NCBI GenBank assembly: GCA_945892985.1
Contig: CAMDDU010000042.1
Location: 1-38,088, forward strand
Reading direction: 5' to 3'
Origin: CAITSH01 sp945892985
GTDB lineage: Bacteria; Pseudomonadota; Gammaproteobacteria; Burkholderiales; SG8-39
DNA: 38,088 nucleotides
Positions 8,689 to 16,439 of the stretch are shown here, piece after piece. Both the position numbers and the translations under genes were made by a program. How positions within the stretch are numbered: position 1 is the stretch's first letter; the number at the start of each line of letters is the position of its first letter. The notes beneath the pieces are model-generated. The model saw nothing but the letters and a program-made list of their open reading frames with translations. It was not told the DNA's origin and ran no database searches.

Positions 8689-9654
8689 TTAATCCAACTT
8701 TATTCCAACCGCCCGGATCACCGGACCCCAGCGTTCGATATCAGACCTTCTTAGAGATCTAAGTTGGTCTGGCGTGCTGGCGCTAGGATAAATTCCTGCT
8801 GGAATCAGCCTTGCGGAAACCGCCGGATCGCTCATGGCCTTTCGAACTTCAGCGTTGAGCTTCTCAATAACGATATTGGGAGTTCCTGCCGGCGCATACA
8901 GACCATTCCAATTGCCAAACTCCAAATCGGGAAATCCGGACTCCCTCATCACTGGCGTCGTCGGCAGCACCATCTCGCGCTGACCACCAGAGGTTGCAAT
9001 CCCGAACAACCGCCCCTCTTTAACGTAGTTGGCATACGGCGTCGTCGCAGTGATAGCAAAGTCTATTTCGCCGTTCAAAAGCGCCTGCAGCATTGGGGGC
9101 GAACCCTTAAATGGGACATGCAGCATATCTACCTTGGTATCAAGTTTTATTTTCTCGCCAGCGAGCTGCTGTAGCATGGCTGATGTTCCATAAGTCAATT
9201 TTCCCGGGTTTGCTCTCGCGTAGGCAATTAAGCTTGGAAGGTCTCTAACCGGGGAACGCGGACCGGCAACCATGAAAAACGGCTGCGATGCCACATGCGA
9301 GATTGGAACAAAATCACGCTCTGGATCGTAGGAAAGTTTCGAGTAAAGCAATGGATTAAGGGACATAACCGAGTCCACTGCCATAAACAAGGTGTGTCCG
9401 TCGGGTGCGGCCTTTGCAACCGTTTCTGCGGCAATAACTGAATTGCCACCGGGCCGGTTTTCGACGATTACCGTTTGCTGCATCCCCGATTGCAGGCGCT
9501 CGGCAAGAATCCGGGCGAGAAAATCGGTGCTGCCCCCAGGCGGAAACGAGATGATAATTCGCACCGGCTTACTGGGATACGCCAGAGTTTGTCCAAACGC
9601 GGTTCCGGCAAGACTTGAGAGCACGAGCCATGTGCAGGTCAGAAATAGGTTCAT
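8689..9654 (-). CDS. Bug-family (TctC-like) periplasmic binding protein A
   Basis: This 321-residue extracytoplasmic solute receptor belongs to the tripartite tricarboxylate transporter type. A signal peptide spans about residues 1-21 (MNLFLTCTWLVLSSLAG to AFGQ). The family pattern follows: PSKPVRIIISFPPGGSTDFL, VENRPGGN, AAPDGHTLFM, and HVPFKGSPPMLQALL in the ligand-binding core. It lies 43 bases after the molybdenum hydroxylase M subunit gene and is probably in its operon. By eye it is clearly closer to the Bug protein at 18125-19093 than to the other Bug proteins here; the two share PFKGSPPMLQALL and GEIDFAIT or GDIDFAIT. No TctA or TctB membrane genes are in the window. The ligand is probably the substrate of the neighbouring enzymes or a relative. 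Confidence 0.9.
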   Translation of the reverse strand: MNLFLTCTWLVLSSLAGTAFGQTLAYPSKPVRIIISFPPGGSTDFLARILAERLQSGMQQTVIVENRPGGNSVIAAETVAKAAPDGHTLFMAVDSVMSLNPLLYSKLSYDPERDFVPISHVASQPFFMVAGPRSPVRDLPSLIAYARANPGKLTYGTSAMLQQLAGEKIKLDTKVDMLHVPFKGSPPMLQALLNGEIDFAITATTPYANYVKEGRLFGIATSGGQREMVLPTTPVMRESGFPDLEFGNWNGLYAPAGTPNIVIEKLNAEVRKAMSDPAVSARLIPAGIYPSASTPDQLRSLRRSDIERWGPVIRAVGIKLD

Positions 9655-9697
9655 CGAATTACCTTCGCGTAGATGATTAGGGTCCCAAAAACTCGTG

Positions 9698-10492
9698 TCA
9701 GATGCATGCCATCACCGCCCGTTGGGTAAGTACTTTGATGAGATGAGCCCGGTATTCGGCGCTCGCGTGAAGATCAGACATCAGGTTTTCTGGGTCAAAC
9801 GTAATGTCCTCAATCGCTGTGGCTGAGAAATCACGACTCAGCGCTCTTTCTAGATCGGTAGCACGGAACGCATGCGCCCCCGCACCTGTGACGGCAACTC
9901 GTACACCCGAGAGATATCTCGATAGAAAGACTCCGACGATGCTGAATCGCGAAGAATAGTTAGCAAACTTAACATACGCCGCACAATGCGGCACCGAGAA
10001 CTCAACGGCCGTGATAATTTCGTCTGTAGTCAACACGGTCTGGAACATGCCTGTAATGAAAGCATCGCCCGCAATACGACGGCGTTGGGTAATCACGGTG
10101 CTATCCAGACCCAACAAGGCAGATGGATAGCAGGCCGACGGATCGTTATTCGCAAGAGACCCTCCGATAGTGCCGCGGTTGCGCACAAGGGGATCCCCTA
10201 TGCCTCCGGCAAGGACGGACAGGGCCGGAATCGTCGCCTGCACCTCGGCGCATGCAGCGACTGTGGCGTGCCGCGTCATCGATCCGATTCTGACCACACC
10301 ATTTGAAACTGTGATACCGGCAAGCACCTCGATCCGGTTGAGGTCAACCAGAGCAGGAACCTCGGCCAGCCGCAGCCGCATAACCGGGATAAGGCTCATA
10401 CCGCCAGCGAGCAATTTCGCGCCCCCCACATCGCGCAGGGTAGACTCGGCATCGACCAGCGATCGGGGATCTCTATATTCAAATGAATGCAT
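9698..10492 (-). CDS. Molybdenum hydroxylase, FAD-binding medium subunit (CoxM/CutM-like), cluster A
   Basis: This 264-residue flavoprotein subunit belongs to the xanthine oxidase/CO dehydrogenase family. It passes electrons from the 2Fe-2S subunit to an acceptor. FAD-contact motifs are present: AKLLAGGMSLIPVMRLRLA near residue 30 and RNRGTIGGSLANNDPSACYP near residue 105. It starts MHSFEYRDPRSL. It is 21 bases after the small subunit gene and the third gene in the L-S-M order. The length is slightly short for the family (usually 270-300) because the C-terminal domain is compact, but I see no truncation. With its partners it would hydroxylate an aromatic ring carbon or oxidise an aldehyde. 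Confidence 0.92.
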   Translation of the reverse strand: MHSFEYRDPRSLVDAESTLRDVGGAKLLAGGMSLIPVMRLRLAEVPALVDLNRIEVLAGITVSNGVVRIGSMTRHATVAACAEVQATIPALSVLAGGIGDPLVRNRGTIGGSLANNDPSACYPSALLGLDSTVITQRRRIAGDAFITGMFQTVLTTDEIITAVEFSVPHCAAYVKFANYSSRFSIVGVFLSRYLSGVRVAVTGAGAHAFRATDLERALSRDFSATAIEDITFDPENLMSDLHASAEYRAHLIKVLTQRAVMACI

Positions 10493-10513
10493 GGTATGGA
10501 AATAATTCTCGTG

Positions 10514-11008
10514 CTATTCGGGGCGCAATTCACGCATTGCTTTGGCGCCCGCAGAGATGGCTTTCACAATATTGTAATAGCCGGTACAACGACAGATGTT
10601 CCCCTCAAGCGCGTGCCGGATATCGTCGTCCGTCGGCTGCGGATTTCTCCGCACCAGATCGAGCGCGCTCATCACCATGCCGGGCGTGCAAAAACCACAT
10701 TGAAGCGCATGATGTTCCTGAAACGCCTGCTGCATCGGATGCATGGCATCCCGCACCGCAAGGCCTTCAATAGTAGTGACGACTGCGCCGTTGGCTTGTA
10801 CAGCCAGTAGAGTACAGGACTTCAGGCCTACGCCATCGACGTGCACCGTGCAGGCACCGCACTGGCTGGTATCGCAACCGATGTGGGTACCTGTCAGCCC
10901 AGCATGAGCACGTAGAAATTCGGCTAAAGACTGCCGTGTCTCAACTTCTGCGCGTAGCGTCGCCCCGTTGACGGTTATATCCACAGATTTGAAAACTCGA
11001 GCGCTCAT
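10514..11008 (-). CDS. Molybdenum hydroxylase, 2Fe-2S small subunit (CoxS-like), cluster A
   Basis: This 164-residue iron-sulfur subunit carries electrons between the molybdopterin centre and FAD. The N-terminal plant-type cluster is bound by cysteines at about 45, 50, 53 and 65 (GCDTSQCGAC and SCTLL). The C-terminal helical-domain cluster is bound by cysteines at about 104, 107, 139 and 141 (CGFCTPG and CRCTGYYN). The ATG at 11008 overlaps the large-subunit stop as ATGA, so translation is coupled. The longer frame to 11080 lies inside the large-subunit gene. All eight ligands are present, so the subunit should be functional. Confidence 0.95.
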   Translation of the reverse strand: MSARVFKSVDITVNGATLRAEVETRQSLAEFLRAHAGLTGTHIGCDTSQCGACTVHVDGVGLKSCTLLAVQANGAVVTTIEGLAVRDAMHPMQQAFQEHHALQCGFCTPGMVMSALDLVRRNPQPTDDDIRHALEGNICRCTGYYNIVKAISAGAKAMRELRPE

Positions 11009-13365
11009 TGTCCGCTTACCGCCTTCCATACCGCATGCGGCGTGTACGGCGCATCGACATGACGGACGCCAAGATGCCACAGTGCATCGACAATGGCATT
11101 GCCGATGGCCGCAGGCGGACCTATCGTACCTGTCTCGCTTCCGCCCTTCACCCCGAGTGGATTGCCTGGCGCAGGTGTGCAGATAAACCCGAGCTTCAAA
11201 GGTGGCATGTCACTCGCACGCGGCATCGAGTAATCCATGAAAGTACCCGTGAGCAACTGACCGGACTCCGCATCGTAGGACACTTTTTCCATCATCGCTT
11301 GACCGATACCCTGGGCCAGCCCACCATGGACTTGGCCTTCAACAATAAGCGGGTTAACCACTAGGCCACAATCGTCGAGCGTGTAATAAGACTCGACTTG
11401 CACACGCCAAGTTTTGGGATCAATGCTGACCACAGACAAATGCATGGCAGAGGGATCATTGGTATCGGGCGGATCGTAAAACACCGTGGCTTCCAACCCG
11501 GGTTCGAAATCCGGTTCGGTCGGGCAATTCGCCCCGTGGTGAGCGGCGTCGGCAACTTCGGCAAACGTGACAACGCGATCCGTCCCGGCCACTGAGAATA
11601 GCCCATTCGCATAGTCAAGATCTGATACCGCGCATTCGAACATGTGGGCGGCAATCTTTTTTGCTTTGTCTATAACTTTGTTGGAGGCTTTGTAGATGGC
11701 AATGCCGCCCACTGATAAAGAGCGTGAACCCCAAGTGCCGTTGCCGAATGGAACGCTATCGGTATCGCCTTGCACAAGGGAAATGTCCTCAAGCGGCAGA
11801 CCCAGGCGGTCGGCCGCCACCTGGCAAAATGCCGTATCGTGGCCCTGCCCGTGCGAATGGCTTCCCGAGAATATGGTCACCTTCCCATCGCTGTGGGCTC
11901 GAACCAACGCACTTTCGTAGCCGCCGTGCATACCGCCCTTAGAGGCAAGCGTCGCGCTGGGGCCTGTGCCTGATTTATCCAGGAACGCCGCAAGGCCAAT
12001 TCCCACTAGTTCGCCGGCGTTTTGTCGACGTAGTTGTTGTTCACGCAACTTCGCGTAACTAGAAAGCAGAACCAGTTCTTCAAGCATCCGCGGAGGGTTA
12101 GCGGAGTCATAGACCCGCCCAACCGGTGTCTTGTAGGGGAAGAGTTCGTGCGGGATCAGATTGCGTCGGCGCATTTCCACCACATCAATGCCCATTTCAC
12201 GGGCCCCATTCTCGAGTAAGCGTTCGTTCACCAGGGTCGCCTCGGGTCGCCCCGAGCCGCGATAAGCGTCAATAGGTACGGTGTTGGTGTACACGCCGCG
12301 CACCCGCAGATCCAGGTTGGGCGTCATATAAAGACCGGTGATTGTCTGCGGATACGAGTTACCGGGAATGCTCGGACCAAAATTGCTGCAGTAGGCTCCA
12401 AAATTCGCGAGCGTATCAACCTGCATGCCGAGGATCTGCCCGGTCTTGGAGAATGCCATCTTCGCACGCGTGTAGTGATCGCGCGCCTGTGCGTCGGACA
12501 TCATTAGCTCTGATCGCGTGCAAGTCCATTTCACTGGGCGTCCCAGAAGTCGGGATGCCCACACCACCGTAGCAATCTCCACGGCGTAATGACATTTGAC
12601 CCCGAACCCGCCTCCAACATCGGGGGCGATTACACGCAGCTTGTTTTCTGGAATAAATAGGGTGTATTTGCAGATCCAGCGCCGGAGCATGTGCGGAACC
12701 TGCGTGGTTGCCCACAGTGTGCTACGTGCCGTAACGCGATCGTAGTCAGCAATGTAGGCGCGCGGTTCCATCGGATTGCCTGCAACTCTGTTGCTGGATA
12801 AGCTCAGCTCCGTGACGTGCGCCGCTGTCGCAAATGCAGCATCTGTCGCCGCCCTGTTTCCGCGCACAACGTCGTTAACCAAGTTGGAATGCAAGCTGTC
12901 GTGAATTACCGGCGCCTTTGAATCGAGCGCCTCCGCCGTAATCGCAATCCCGGGCAAAACTTCATAGTCCACTTCGATGGCATCCAGCGCATCAAGGGCC
13001 GCATAGCGGTCTTCGGCCACAACGGCAGCGACTACGTCGCCGACATGCTGCACGCAATCGGACGCGAAACATGGACGCAGGACTTCATTCATGGGGCGAC
13101 CATCGCTAAACGGCATCGGGTGGACGCAGGTCAGTTCGCCCAGCCCCGCCTCTTTCCAGTCGGCGAACGTCAGCACTCTAAGCACACCAGGCATGACTTT
13201 CGCAGCCGTTGATGTGATTGAGAGAATGCGCGCGTGTGCGTGCGGGCTTCGAAGAAATCCAATCCAAGCCGTCTTAGCCAGCTTGACGTCATCCACGAAA
13301 TTCCCGCTACCTGTGAGAAATCGAACATCCTCACGCCGTTTGAGCGGTTGGCCGATATATTTCAT
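11005..13365 (-). CDS. Molybdenum hydroxylase, molybdopterin-binding large subunit (CoxL/CutL-like), cluster A
   Basis: This 786-residue catalytic subunit belongs to the xanthine dehydrogenase family. Visible motifs are the a/b hammerhead domain at the start (GQPLKRREDVRFLTGSGNF), DVGGGFGVK near 250, AYRGSGRPE near 367-375, GSHSHGQGHDT near 501, and GVKGGSETGTIGPPAA with the base-catalyst glutamate at about 744. True CO dehydrogenases have Cys in an AYRCSFR loop that binds copper. Here the loop is AYRGSGR, so the enzyme is a hydroxylase or aldehyde oxidoreductase of the CODH branch and not a CO dehydrogenase. The gene is 49 bases after the RidA-like gene and overlaps the small subunit by four bases. 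The neighbours suggest an N-heterocycle or aromatic substrate. No XdhC/CoxF-type maturation gene is in the window. Confidence 0.93.
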   Translation of the reverse strand: MKYIGQPLKRREDVRFLTGSGNFVDDVKLAKTAWIGFLRSPHAHARILSITSTAAKVMPGVLRVLTFADWKEAGLGELTCVHPMPFSDGRPMNEVLRPCFASDCVQHVGDVVAAVVAEDRYAALDALDAIEVDYEVLPGIAITAEALDSKAPVIHDSLHSNLVNDVVRGNRAATDAAFATAAHVTELSLSSNRVAGNPMEPRAYIADYDRVTARSTLWATTQVPHMLRRWICKYTLFIPENKLRVIAPDVGGGFGVKCHYAVEIATVVWASRLLGRPVKWTCTRSELMMSDAQARDHYTRAKMAFSKTGQILGMQVDTLANFGAYCSNFGPSIPGNSYPQTITGLYMTPNLDLRVRGVYTNTVPIDAYRGSGRPEATLVNERLLENGAREMGIDVVEMRRRNLIPHELFPYKTPVGRVYDSANPPRMLEELVLLSSYAKLREQQLRRQNAGELVGIGLAAFLDKSGTGPSATLASKGGMHGGYESALVRAHSDGKVTIFSGSHSHGQGHDTAFCQVAADRLGLPLEDISLVQGDTDSVPFGNGTWGSRSLSVGGIAIYKASNKVIDKAKKIAAHMFECAVSDLDYANGLFSVAGTDRVVTFAEVADAAHHGANCPTEPDFEPGLEATVFYDPPDTNDPSAMHLSVVSIDPKTWRVQVESYYTLDDCGLVVNPLIVEGQVHGGLAQGIGQAMMEKVSYDAESGQLLTGTFMDYSMPRASDMPPLKLGFICTPAPGNPLGVKGGSETGTIGPPAAIGNAIVDALWHLGVRHVDAPYTPHAVWKAVSGQ

Positions 13366-13414
13366 TGGCTTTTTTTTCTAGTCACTACGTAACTCGCCGC
13401 CTGGGCTAGGTGCC

Positions 13415-13819
13415 TCAATTGCGCTTCGCCGAACCGATCACGCCGGTCGCTTCCACTTCAATTAAAAGCTCGGGCAGGAATAGTGCCGACACACACACGA
13501 GCGTAGAGCAGGGAAAATCACCAGAGAAAAATTCCTTTCGCGCCTTCCAGAACGCAGGTTGATGACGCATGTCGGTCGTGAATACGGTGATCCGCACAAT
13601 GTCGTCGATCTGTCCCCCGGCTGCCTCCATGATGCGCTTCAAGTAATCAAAAATTATTCTTGACTGCTGGTAGGCATCATTGCCCCCCAGGGGTTTCATA
13701 TCCTGGTCCCAAGCAACCGTCCCCGAAATGTATACCGTGTCGCCCACCCTTTTACAGGCGGAAAAACTCCCCGCCGGTCCAGCGGGTACCCCTGGCGCGA
13801 GAATGGTTTGTTGCGTCAT
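13415..13819 (-). CDS. RidA/YjgF-family protein lacking the usual catalytic arginine
   Basis: This 134-residue protein belongs to the Rid superfamily, whose archetype hydrolyses reactive enamines and imines to ketoacids and ammonia. The fold pattern is visible: PAGSFSACKRVGDTVYISG near the start, the mid-region AYQQSRIIFDYLKRIMEAAGG, and the end block SALFLPELLIEVEATGVIG. In archetypal RidA an arginine sits just before this end block. Here the segment reads FPCSTLVCVSALF and the position seems to be serine or threonine. That places it with the other Rid subgroups, often found in ring-catabolism operons. The stop is 49 bases before the large-subunit gene, and it follows the di-iron enzyme gene by 33 bases. 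Confidence 0.87.
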   Translation of the reverse strand: MTQQTILAPGVPAGPAGSFSACKRVGDTVYISGTVAWDQDMKPLGGNDAYQQSRIIFDYLKRIMEAAGGQIDDIVRITVFTTDMRHQPAFWKARKEFFSGDFPCSTLVCVSALFLPELLIEVEATGVIGSAKRN

Positions 13820-13852
13820 TTTTGACTTTCCTGGGAGAGAGGTCGGCAGCAG

Positions 13853-14566
13853 CTATTTGTTTTTTCCCAAAGGAATACGCATCATGTTTGCATAAAAATC
13901 GTCATACATCAGATGCATGACATCAACGGTAGTACGCACGGTCTTGAGGACAAGTTCCTTGTCTTTGTCGGTGGGTGCAAACTGATCTAGGAGTTCTCGG
14001 CCGACATCGGAGTGATCTTCGTCCGCACTGTCATGCACCGTCCAGTACGCGATGCCTTCGTCCGAGAGTTGAAATTTCTCCTGCAACTTCTTCGCGACGC
14101 GTATGTACAGACCGGGGATCGGCGCCTCCCCCGCCAACATGTGCGTAGAAACACCCTCGAGGAAATTTCTGCCGCATAATTCTTGGAAGAATGACTTGAA
14201 TGCCAATCCGCCGCCGCAGTAATCGGCGTTGAGCATCTCTTCGCGCGACAGGCCCAAGGCCTTGCCATAGTTCAAATACAGTTTATGGTGCGACACGCCG
14301 TCGGCATGAATCCGGCCAGTCGCCTCTTCGTATGCGACTTCCGCAATTTTCTCGCGCCATTCAGCATCCGGACAAACAACATACAGGCGACCATGGTAGT
14401 TGTGATTGTGCAAAGGAATGATACCGTGCTGCAGGCAGAAATAACGCACCTGCTCGAGGCTGAAGGTACCATCCACCATGCCGGTCCAAAGCGGATGGCC
14501 ATACATGGGCTTTCGTTTGTGGATATTCTTGATTTCCTCGAGCACAGCTGAAGCAGTAAGAGACAT
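13853..14566 (-). CDS. Heme-oxygenase-like di-iron enzyme (PqqC/TenA/CADD fold)
   Basis: This 237-residue all-helical protein belongs to the PqqC/TenA-like superfamily and has the metal-ligand pattern of the heme-oxygenase-like di-iron oxidase/oxygenase (HDO) group, which includes CADD, BesC and the N-oxygenase domain of SznF. Candidate ligands are E80 and H87 (YEEATGRIH), E147 (AGEAPIP), and H178, D182 and H185 (HDSADEDH, an HxxxDxxH pattern). The spacing matches, from memory, CADD E81/H88/E142/H174/D178/H181. The start MSLTASAVLEEI is unambiguous. It is the first gene of the island A operon, divergent from a formamidase-like gene across 140 bases. A plausible role is an O2-dependent C-C or C-N cleavage or N-oxygenation step. 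TenA-type or cofactorless PqqC-type activity is the alternative but explains the ligands less well. Confidence 0.8.
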   Translation of the reverse strand: MSLTASAVLEEIKNIHKRKPMYGHPLWTGMVDGTFSLEQVRYFCLQHGIIPLHNHNYHGRLYVVCPDAEWREKIAEVAYEEATGRIHADGVSHHKLYLNYGKALGLSREEMLNADYCGGGLAFKSFFQELCGRNFLEGVSTHMLAGEAPIPGLYIRVAKKLQEKFQLSDEGIAYWTVHDSADEDHSDVGRELLDQFAPTDKDKELVLKTVRTTVDVMHLMYDDFYANMMRIPLGKNK

Positions 14567-14662
14567 GGTTACCCCTATAAAAAAGTTTCTATGAGAATTG
14601 TGGGAGGCTGGCTGGGTCTGCGGTACTCAATCCACTAGCCATTAATCAGAATTACGCTATCG

Positions 14663-14675
14663 TGTGCAAAGCACA
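14663..14675. promoter_or_regulatory. Palindrome in the divergent promoter region, candidate operator
   Basis: A perfect inverted repeat TGTGC-AAA-GCACA lies in the 140-base gap between the divergent di-iron enzyme and formamidase-like genes. It is embedded in a wider partial symmetry (GTGTG before, CACAC after at 14678-14683). On the minus strand TTGTGC overlapping it, followed 16 bases later by TAATTC, could be a weak sigma-70 promoter for the di-iron operon. The GntR/FCD regulator encoded two genes away is the obvious candidate to bind here. This is inference; no binding motif for that regulator is known to me. Confidence 0.4.
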
Positions 14676-14706
14676 ATACACACTAATTTCGTAAAAGGGA
14701 ATAACA

Positions 14707-15573
14707 ATGTCCTTTGAAGATTTGCCAGAACTCCCCGCCCTGATCCATCCGGATGGTCCCGCCTACTCTGCGCGCATTCTCGAATGGTCACGATTAGCAC
14801 AAGAGCAGTCCCGAACCCTACTCGATGTTCCCTTTGGCAATGATTACTGGCAAAAACTCGATGTGTATCTGCCTGCGGACTCCTCTGCCCGTGACGTTCC
14901 GGTGCTGTGCTTTGTACACGGCGGGGCATGGGCGAACGGGTACAAAGAATGGATGGGATTTATGGCCCCTGCTTTTTGCTCGCTGCCGGCGATTTTTGTT
15001 TCGATATCGCATCGGCTGGCACCGTTAGCGAAATTTCCTAAGCCCTTGGAAGATGTCCTAGACGGGCTCAAATGGGTATCTGACAACATCGCCAAGCACG
15101 GCGGGGACCCGGATCGAATTTTTCTCGGGGGGCACTCATCAGGAGGTCACCTAGCTGCTCTGGCCACAGTAAGGTCAGATCTCGCGACAAGCAGAGGCAT
15201 TCCCCAAAATATCCCGACGGCGTGCATGCCCATCAGCGCGCCCTTTGACCTTCGCAGCGACGATCCGGTCCGCAGAATGAAGGTTTCGAATTTCCTGGAT
15301 GATCTGGCAGACACAGAAGCTGCAAGCCCTGTGCTGCATACCAGCGGAAATAACACCCCATTTCTTATCGCCTTTGGGACACAAGATTTGCCAGAACTCT
15401 TGCCACAAGCCCGGAATATGGCAGAGGCACTCGCCAACTCAGGATGCAGGGTGGAACTGTTAGAATTAAAGGGGCTTACTCACTTCGGCACACACGAAGC
15501 CGCTCGGGATGCCCATTCAGAATGGGTTATACGTGCTCGGCAGTGGCTAACCCAGCCTGCGCGGATTGCCTGA
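14707..15573 (+). CDS. Alpha/beta hydrolase, kynurenine formamidase-like
   Basis: This 288-residue esterase/lipase-fold enzyme resembles arylformamidases of the HGGxW type, which hydrolyse N-formyl aromatic amines, and related carboxylesterases. The oxyanion-hole motif HGGAW sits near residue 71, the nucleophile serine in GGHSSGGH near 144, an acid is probable in FGTQDLPE, and the histidine is in LTHFGTH. ATG 14707 is preceded by AAGGGA at 14695-14700, a fair ribosome binding site. The gene is followed 61 bases later by a GntR regulator. It could deformylate or de-esterify an intermediate made by island A enzymes. Confidence 0.85.
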   Translation: MSFEDLPELPALIHPDGPAYSARILEWSRLAQEQSRTLLDVPFGNDYWQKLDVYLPADSSARDVPVLCFVHGGAWANGYKEWMGFMAPAFCSLPAIFVSISHRLAPLAKFPKPLEDVLDGLKWVSDNIAKHGGDPDRIFLGGHSSGGHLAALATVRSDLATSRGIPQNIPTACMPISAPFDLRSDDPVRRMKVSNFLDDLADTEAASPVLHTSGNNTPFLIAFGTQDLPELLPQARNMAEALANSGCRVELLELKGLTHFGTHEAARDAHSEWVIRARQWLTQPARIA

Positions 15574-15634
15574 GCACGGGTAACACCGCTTAAAAATTCG
15601 CGTGGAAATACCCGTACATGGAAAAATCAAAAAA

Positions 15635-16369
15635 ATGGCGCTAATAAGACCCATAGCCGGGGTGGTGGAAAAGCCCATTGGTTCCCGTCTACTGACGCTG
15701 CAACGCAGAAGCCTCACTGAACAACTTCACGAGAATCTTGAGTTACGAATTGTCTCTGGAGAACTTCCTCCAGGAAGTAGGCTTTCAGAGGAGTTCATTG
15801 CAAAGGAGTACGCGACCAGCAGATCGCCTGTGCGCGATGTACTGGCGACCCTAGAGAGGGACGGCCTTGCCGAGCGCCTTGGCCCCCGAGATCGGAGGGT
15901 GGCAACACCAACGAAGAAATTTGTATTCGATACCTACGAGACCTGGATAATCCTCGAAATCAATCGGACGTTTATCTCCAGCCTTAACGCTAAGCCCGGA
16001 GATCATGAAAGAATCGTCAAGGTTCTTGCTCAGATGAAGGATGCCCTTAACGCCAAGCGCGCTCGCGAGTACGCATCTCTGGCAATTGCATTCCCTGATC
16101 TACTACACAATCGCTGCGATAATGATCAATTGATCTCGGTATTAAAAGATTTTGAAAAATATCGGCGCTGGCTCTCGGCTCTGTACCTAGGCCAAGAAGA
16201 TCCTTCTCTCATGATGTTGAAGGAGCATCACGAAATCGGGCAGGCGTACCTCAGAGCGGACCTGAAGGCACTCTCGGTATCGATACAAGATCACGTGCGA
16301 AAGCAGCGCGACCAAGTCCTACAAAAGCTCTCCGACGCAGAAACCTCTCGTGCGGCGAAAGAGGCCTGA
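15635..16369 (+). CDS. GntR-family transcriptional regulator, FadR/FCD subfamily
   Basis: This regulator of about 244 residues has an N-terminal winged helix (from LTEQLHENLELRIVSGELPP to LERDGLAERLG) containing the classic SRLSEEFIAKEYATSRSPVRDVL segment in two parts, and a C-terminal all-helical FCD ligand-binding domain ending AYLRADLKALSVSIQDHV. FCD-type GntR proteins usually sense a carboxylic acid or catabolic intermediate. The start is uncertain: ATG 15635 (MALIRPIAGVV) is used, GTG 15602 is possible, and neither has a strong ribosome binding site. The gene probably shares a transcript with the formamidase-like gene and is the likely regulator of the divergent island A operon. Confidence 0.87.
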   Translation: MALIRPIAGVVEKPIGSRLLTLQRRSLTEQLHENLELRIVSGELPPGSRLSEEFIAKEYATSRSPVRDVLATLERDGLAERLGPRDRRVATPTKKFVFDTYETWIILEINRTFISSLNAKPGDHERIVKVLAQMKDALNAKRAREYASLAIAFPDLLHNRCDNDQLISVLKDFEKYRRWLSALYLGQEDPSLMMLKEHHEIGQAYLRADLKALSVSIQDHVRKQRDQVLQKLSDAETSRAAKEA

Positions 16370-16439
16370 AGAACGTCAGGATGGAAACAGATGCGGCAGA
16401 TTCAGGCTAACGCGGACTGCATCGAACAGGGGCATGCAA

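Noticed and set aside
9698..13365. Carbon monoxide dehydrogenase (coxLSM) identity for the cluster A hydroxylase
   Set aside because: The active-site loop reads AYRGSGR without the copper-binding cysteine of true CO dehydrogenases. Cluster B (TRGAGRP) fails in the same way.
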